The notes under the pieces: model-generated
The model's database searches: none
Seen by the model: only the letters and a program-made list of their open reading frames with translations
Told to the model about the DNA's origin: nothing
Origin: M0108 sp044228695
GTDB lineage: Bacteria > Pseudomonadota > Gammaproteobacteria > Chromatiales > Chromatiaceae
Direction of reading: 5' to 3'
Length of the DNA stretch: 17,843 nucleotides
Assembly (NCBI GenBank): GCA_044228695.1
Contig: JBGAUK010000075.1
Coordinates: forward strand, 1-17,843
Shown: positions 14,831 to 17,843 of the stretch, one piece after another
Layout: the number at the start of each line of letters is the position of its first letter
Numbering within the stretch: the stretch's first letter is position 1
Position numbers and translations under genes: made by a program

Positions 14831-17252
14831 CCATACGGACCAAGAGGATTATCTAGCGGCAGGCGAAGACGCGGAGAGCGAGGCATCTCGGCAGGATTCC
14901 GAGGCTTCTGCGGTGGAGCCGACCATGCCGGCGCGCGTCAAGGATGTACTGCCCGGCATCATTCATCTCTTGCCCGTGGCGGCCCGCCCCTTTTTCCCAG
15001 GCCAGGCCGTACCCCTGCTCATGTCGGGCAAGCATTGGGCCAAGACCATTCGTGCCGTAGTCGATTCGGATAACAAGATCCTGGGCGTGGTCCTGGTGAC
15101 CAACGATACGGCCGAGGAAGCCACCACCGGGCAGTTTCATGCCGTCGGCACGGCCTGCCGGGTCCATCGCGTCCATGAACAGGATGGTTACCTCCAGGTG
15201 TTGGTGGAGTGCGTGCATCGCTTCCGTATCGAAAACTGGGTCTCCCGGCGGGCACCCTTTTCCGCGCGCGTCGAATACTTCCCGGAGCCCAGTACGCGCG
15301 GTCAGGATGAAGTCAAGGCCTATGCCATGGCCGTTATCAATACCATCAAGGAACTACTCCCCCTCAACCCCCTTTATGTCGAGGAGTTGCGAGTCTTCCT
15401 GGATCGGTTCGGACCGGATGATCCTTCCCATTTATCCGACTTTGCCGCCAGCCTGACAACCTCCACCAAGGAACAACTTCAGGAGGTTCTGGAGGCCGTC
15501 GATCTTCTCAAACGCATGGAAAAGGTGCTGATCCTGCTCAATAACGAGCTGGACCTGGCCCGGGCCCAGCAAAAAATCCGTGAATCCGTGGAAGAACGGA
15601 TGCAGAAGCAGCAACGCGACTTCTTCCTTAAGGAACAACTCAAGGTCATTCAAAAGGAACTAGGGCTAGCCAAGGACGATCGCACGGCGGAACTGGACAA
15701 ATTCAAGGAGCGCCTCAAGTCCCTGACCCTCACCGATGAAGCCCAGAAGCGCGTCGATGAGGAACTGGAGAAGATGGCCATCCTTGAGACGGGCTCACCG
15801 GAATATTCCGTCACCCGGAATTATCTGGATTGGATCACGACGCTGCCCTGGGGCTGCTATTCCAAGGATAAATTAGACCTGAAACGCGCACGGCGCATCC
15901 TGGATCGGGATCACTACGGACTGGAGGACGTCAAGACCCGCATCCTGGAATTCCTGGCGGTCGGTATTCACAAGGGCCAGATCGCTGGCTCCATCATTAT
16001 GCTGGTGGGCCCACCCGGGGTGGGTAAAACCTCCGTGGGACGCTCCATCGCCGATGCCCTGGGCCGCCGCTTCTACCGCTTCTCCGTCGGGGGCATTCGC
16101 GACGAGGCAGAGATCAAGGGCCACCGGCGTACCTATATTGGCGCCATGCCAGGCAAATTCCTGCAGGCGGTCAAGGACGCGGGAACCGCTAACCCCGTCA
16201 TCATGCTAGACGAGATTGACAAGATTGGCGCCTCCTATCACGGCGATCCCGCCTCGGCTCTGCTTGAAGTTCTCGATCCAGAGCAGAATTCGGACTTTCT
16301 TGATCACTACCTGGATCTGCGCTTTGACCTCTCCAAGGTGTTATTCGTATGCACCGCTAATCAGTTGGACAGCATCCCCGGGCCCCTGGCGGATCGCATG
16401 GAGATCATTCCTCTGTCGGGTTACATCGTTGAGGAAAAGCTGGCCATCGCCAAGAAATTCCTCCTTCCCCGTCAGATCGATAAGGCTGGACTGCCCGCGC
16501 GGTCGGTACGCCTCGATGCCGCCACCCTGCGCGCCGTGATCGTGGGCTACGCGCGCGACGCGGGGGTGCGCCGTCTCGACAAACAGATTGGCAAAATCGT
16601 GCGGAAGTGCGCGGTGAAGTTGCTTGAAGGCGTGGAACAACCCATCCAGATAGGTCAGGATCGGCTCAAGGAATATCTGGGCAGCCCCATGTTCCGCGAC
16701 GAGCGCAAGCTAATGGGACCCGGGGTGGTCACGGGGCTGGCGTGGACCGCCATGGGCGGCGCCACCCTCTCCATCGAAGCCGTCAGGACGCATGGCTTTA
16801 CAAGAGGCTTCAAGCTCACGGGCCAACTGGGCGATGTCATGAAGGAGTCCGCCGAGATCGCCTATGGGTACCTCGTCAGCCATTCAGAACAATTTGGCGT
16901 GGATCAGTCTTATTTCGAGAAGGCCTTTATCCACATTCACGTTCCCGCTGGCGCCACGCCCAAGGACGGCCCCTCCGCGGGTATCACCCTAGTCAGCGCA
17001 TTGCTGTCTTTGGCACGAAACAAACCCATCCGTCGCCTGGCCATGACGGGCGAAATAACCTTAACGGGAGCGGTCTTCCCGGTTGGCGGCATCCGTGAAA
17101 AGCTTATCGCCGCGCGCAGGGCCGGAATCAAGGAAATTATCCTGCCGGCTGACAACCAGGGGGAGTTCGAAGAAGTGCCGGAATATGTCCGTCACGGTCT
17201 GCAGATCCACTTTGCCACTCGCTTTGCGGACATCGTCCCTTGGCTGTTTTAG
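14823..17252 (+). CDS. lon: ATP-dependent Lon-family serine protease (possible second Lon paralogue)
   Basis: Lon unfolds and degrades damaged and regulatory proteins in the cytoplasm. The 809-residue product has an acidic 35-residue leader, an N-terminal substrate domain (about 40-235), a long helical linker with QQRDFFLKEQLKVIQKELG, an AAA+ module with Walker A GPPGVGKTS (396-404) and Walker B VIMLDEID (459-466), and a protease domain with the Ser-Lys dyad S718 (DGPSAGIT) and K760 (GGIREKL). Spacing of the dyad is 42, one less than in E. coli. The N-terminal domain reads IHLLPVAARPFFPGQAVPLL instead of the housekeeping LPxLPLRDxVVFPxMxxPL, and clpX and hupB are not neighbours, so it may be a second, AsrA/Lon2-like enzyme. 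ATG 14823 follows AGG by 8 nt and overlaps the ksgA stop. Confidence 0.95.
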   Translation: MSDHTDQEDYLAAGEDAESEASRQDSEASAVEPTMPARVKDVLPGIIHLLPVAARPFFPGQAVPLLMSGKHWAKTIRAVVDSDNKILGVVLVTNDTAEEATTGQFHAVGTACRVHRVHEQDGYLQVLVECVHRFRIENWVSRRAPFSARVEYFPEPSTRGQDEVKAYAMAVINTIKELLPLNPLYVEELRVFLDRFGPDDPSHLSDFAASLTTSTKEQLQEVLEAVDLLKRMEKVLILLNNELDLARAQQKIRESVEERMQKQQRDFFLKEQLKVIQKELGLAKDDRTAELDKFKERLKSLTLTDEAQKRVDEELEKMAILETGSPEYSVTRNYLDWITTLPWGCYSKDKLDLKRARRILDRDHYGLEDVKTRILEFLAVGIHKGQIAGSIIMLVGPPGVGKTSVGRSIADALGRRFYRFSVGGIRDEAEIKGHRRTYIGAMPGKFLQAVKDAGTANPVIMLDEIDKIGASYHGDPASALLEVLDPEQNSDFLDHYLDLRFDLSKVLFVCTANQLDSIPGPLADRMEIIPLSGYIVEEKLAIAKKFLLPRQIDKAGLPARSVRLDAATLRAVIVGYARDAGVRRLDKQIGKIVRKCAVKLLEGVEQPIQIGQDRLKEYLGSPMFRDERKLMGPGVVTGLAWTAMGGATLSIEAVRTHGFTRGFKLTGQLGDVMKESAEIAYGYLVSHSEQFGVDQSYFEKAFIHIHVPAGATPKDGPSAGITLVSALLSLARNKPIRRLAMTGEITLTGAVFPVGGIREKLIAARRAGIKEIILPADNQGEFEEVPEYVRHGLQIHFATRFADIVPWLF

Positions 17253-17444
17253 CGTGGCACCAGAGACCGGCGGAATCGGCGCCGCGCTCTCTGGTCCTCG
17301 GCGCGGCGGTAGACGCCACGCGGCGGTGTTGAGCTCGGATGCCCTCTTGGCCCTGGTTTCGCCAACCCTTAACTGGTACCGGGACCGCTTCCCAGGGTGT
17401 TTCCTGGAAAACCCCTGGCTCAACAGTTATCCGGTCCCCAAAGA
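17253..17444. other. lon-rRNA spacer with two weak hairpins, no gene seen
   Basis: Holds no convincing gene. CCAGAGA (17260-17266) pairs with TCTCTGG (17288-17294) just after the lon stop but no T-run follows. CCAGGG (17392-17397) pairs with CCCTGG (17413-17418) around an inner TTTCC/GGAAA stem. They may protect the lon message 3' end. Confidence 0.3.
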
Positions 17445-17476
17445 AAAACCCCGCCCTTATTTAAAGGCGGGGTTTT
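17445..17476 (-). terminator. Strong rrn terminator, probably bidirectional
   Basis: AAAACCCCGCC (17445-17455) and GGCGGGGTTTT (17466-17476) form a perfect 11-bp stem with a 10-nt loop. On the minus strand, after 5S rRNA, the stem ends in TTTTTCTTT, a proper intrinsic terminator. On the plus strand it ends in four T, so it may also stop transcripts from lon. Confidence 0.9.
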
Positions 17477-17485
17477 CAGAAAAGG

Positions 17486-17602
17486 TCCTGGCGGTGACCT
17501 ACTTTCACATGGGGAGGCCCCACACTATCATCGGCGATACACCGTTTCACTTCTGAGTTCGGGATGGGATCAGGTGGTGCCAGTGCTCCATGGCCGCCAG
17601 GG
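17486..17602 (-). rRNA. rrf: 5S ribosomal RNA
   Basis: The reverse complement begins CCTGGCGGCCATGGAGC and contains the conserved CCCATCCCGAACTCAGAAGT and GATGATAGTGTGGGG, ending GTGAAAGTAGGTCACCGCCAGG. The two ends pair as helix I (CCTGGCGG with CCGCCAGG). About 115-117 nt long; end points are good to a few bases. It is the last gene of the rRNA operon, just before the terminator. Confidence 0.97.
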
Positions 17603-17610
17603 AAAAGGGT

Positions 17611-17635
17611 GGGGGGTGGCGGTGGGCCACCCCCC
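17611..17635 (-). other. 10-bp hairpin in the 23S-5S spacer
   Basis: GGGGGGTGGC (17611-17620) and GCCACCCCCC (17626-17635) pair perfectly around a 5-nt loop. It lies immediately before the 5S 5' end in the rRNA transcript and is a likely processing or folding element; no T-run follows it, so it is not a terminator. No tRNA gene lies in this spacer. Confidence 0.6.
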
Positions 17636-17696
17636 TTGCTAGAGAGATCGTTGGCGGAGGCACGTCCCCACCCCGCGCAAAGCGCTTGGGTGTTAG

Positions 17697-17843
17697 AGGG
17701 TCAAGCCGCACGGTCAATTAGTACGGGTTAGCTGCACGCGTTACCGCGCTTCCACATCCCGCCTATCCACGTCATAGTCTGTGACGGACCTTTAGGGACC
17801 TCAAGGGTCCAGGGAGATCTCATCTTGGGAGGGGCTTCCCGCT
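17697..17843 (-). rRNA. rrl: 23S ribosomal RNA, 3' end (continues past right edge)
   Basis: The reverse complement contains the conserved 23S 3' end: GGAAGCCCCTCCCAAGATGA, GGTCCGTCACAGACTATGAC, GATAGGCGGGATGTGGAAGC and CGTACTAATTGACCGTGCGG ending CTTGACCCT. Only the last ~147 nt are in the window. The 3' boundary is approximate. Confidence 0.96.

Noticed and set aside
17083..17556. 157-residue frame running from lon through the terminator into 5S rRNA
   Set aside because: Overlaps lon, the terminator and a structural RNA; not a gene.
1..17843. CRISPR array, tRNA genes or tandem direct repeats
   Set aside because: None seen on reading both strands; no regularly spaced repeats and no cloverleaf-like segment, including in the 23S-5S spacer.

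Overview
The window is high-GC gammaproteobacterial DNA. The 5S and 23S rRNA ends, the purM-purN pair, ksgA, a lon-type protease and a LutABC/LldEFG-type lactate module point to Gammaproteobacteria. Overall gene style suggests a purple sulfur bacterium-like lineage (Chromatiales/Chromatiaceae); this is an inference from gene content, not a phylogeny.

Left edge (1-1290): the N-terminal part of an IS66-family transposase runs off the window on the minus strand. Its end lies inside a secreted c-type cytochrome gene, of which only the signal peptide and first haem motif remain here. The cytochrome's promoter region still carries a near-perfect FNR/FixK-type palindrome. A ParE/RelE toxin C-terminal remnant follows. 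This is a decayed accessory patch.

1291-5309: a minus-strand operon lutA-lutB-lutC-lipA, that is L-lactate oxidation to pyruvate by an iron-sulfur complex, followed by lipoyl synthase. lutA and lutB overlap; lutB and lutC are separated by a hairpin-rich gap that may attenuate transcription. Divergent to it (5404-6537) is a lone GT4 glycosyltransferase.

6560-8989: a CDP-alcohol phosphatidyltransferase (minus) diverges from purM-purN (plus, GTGA overlap), with candidate promoters for both directions in the shared gap.

9026-11357: three small poorly characterised genes (one DUF6489-like), then a translationally coupled pair: an MTH1187/DUF77 thiamine-binding-like protein and a calcineurin-like phosphoesterase.

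11403-13759: a minus-strand, translationally coupled pair of a CHAD-domain protein and a ParA-family ATPase. CHAD domains bind polyphosphate and ParA ATPases position cargo, so this pair is the best candidate in the window for an undescribed system (polyphosphate-granule positioning).

13958-17252: ksgA and a lon-family protease on the plus strand, overlapping by 8 nt. The Lon N-terminus differs from the housekeeping form and may be a second Lon paralogue. 17253-17843: a minus-strand rRNA operon end (23S 3' end, 5S rRNA, terminator) converges on lon, and one strong hairpin could serve both transcripts.
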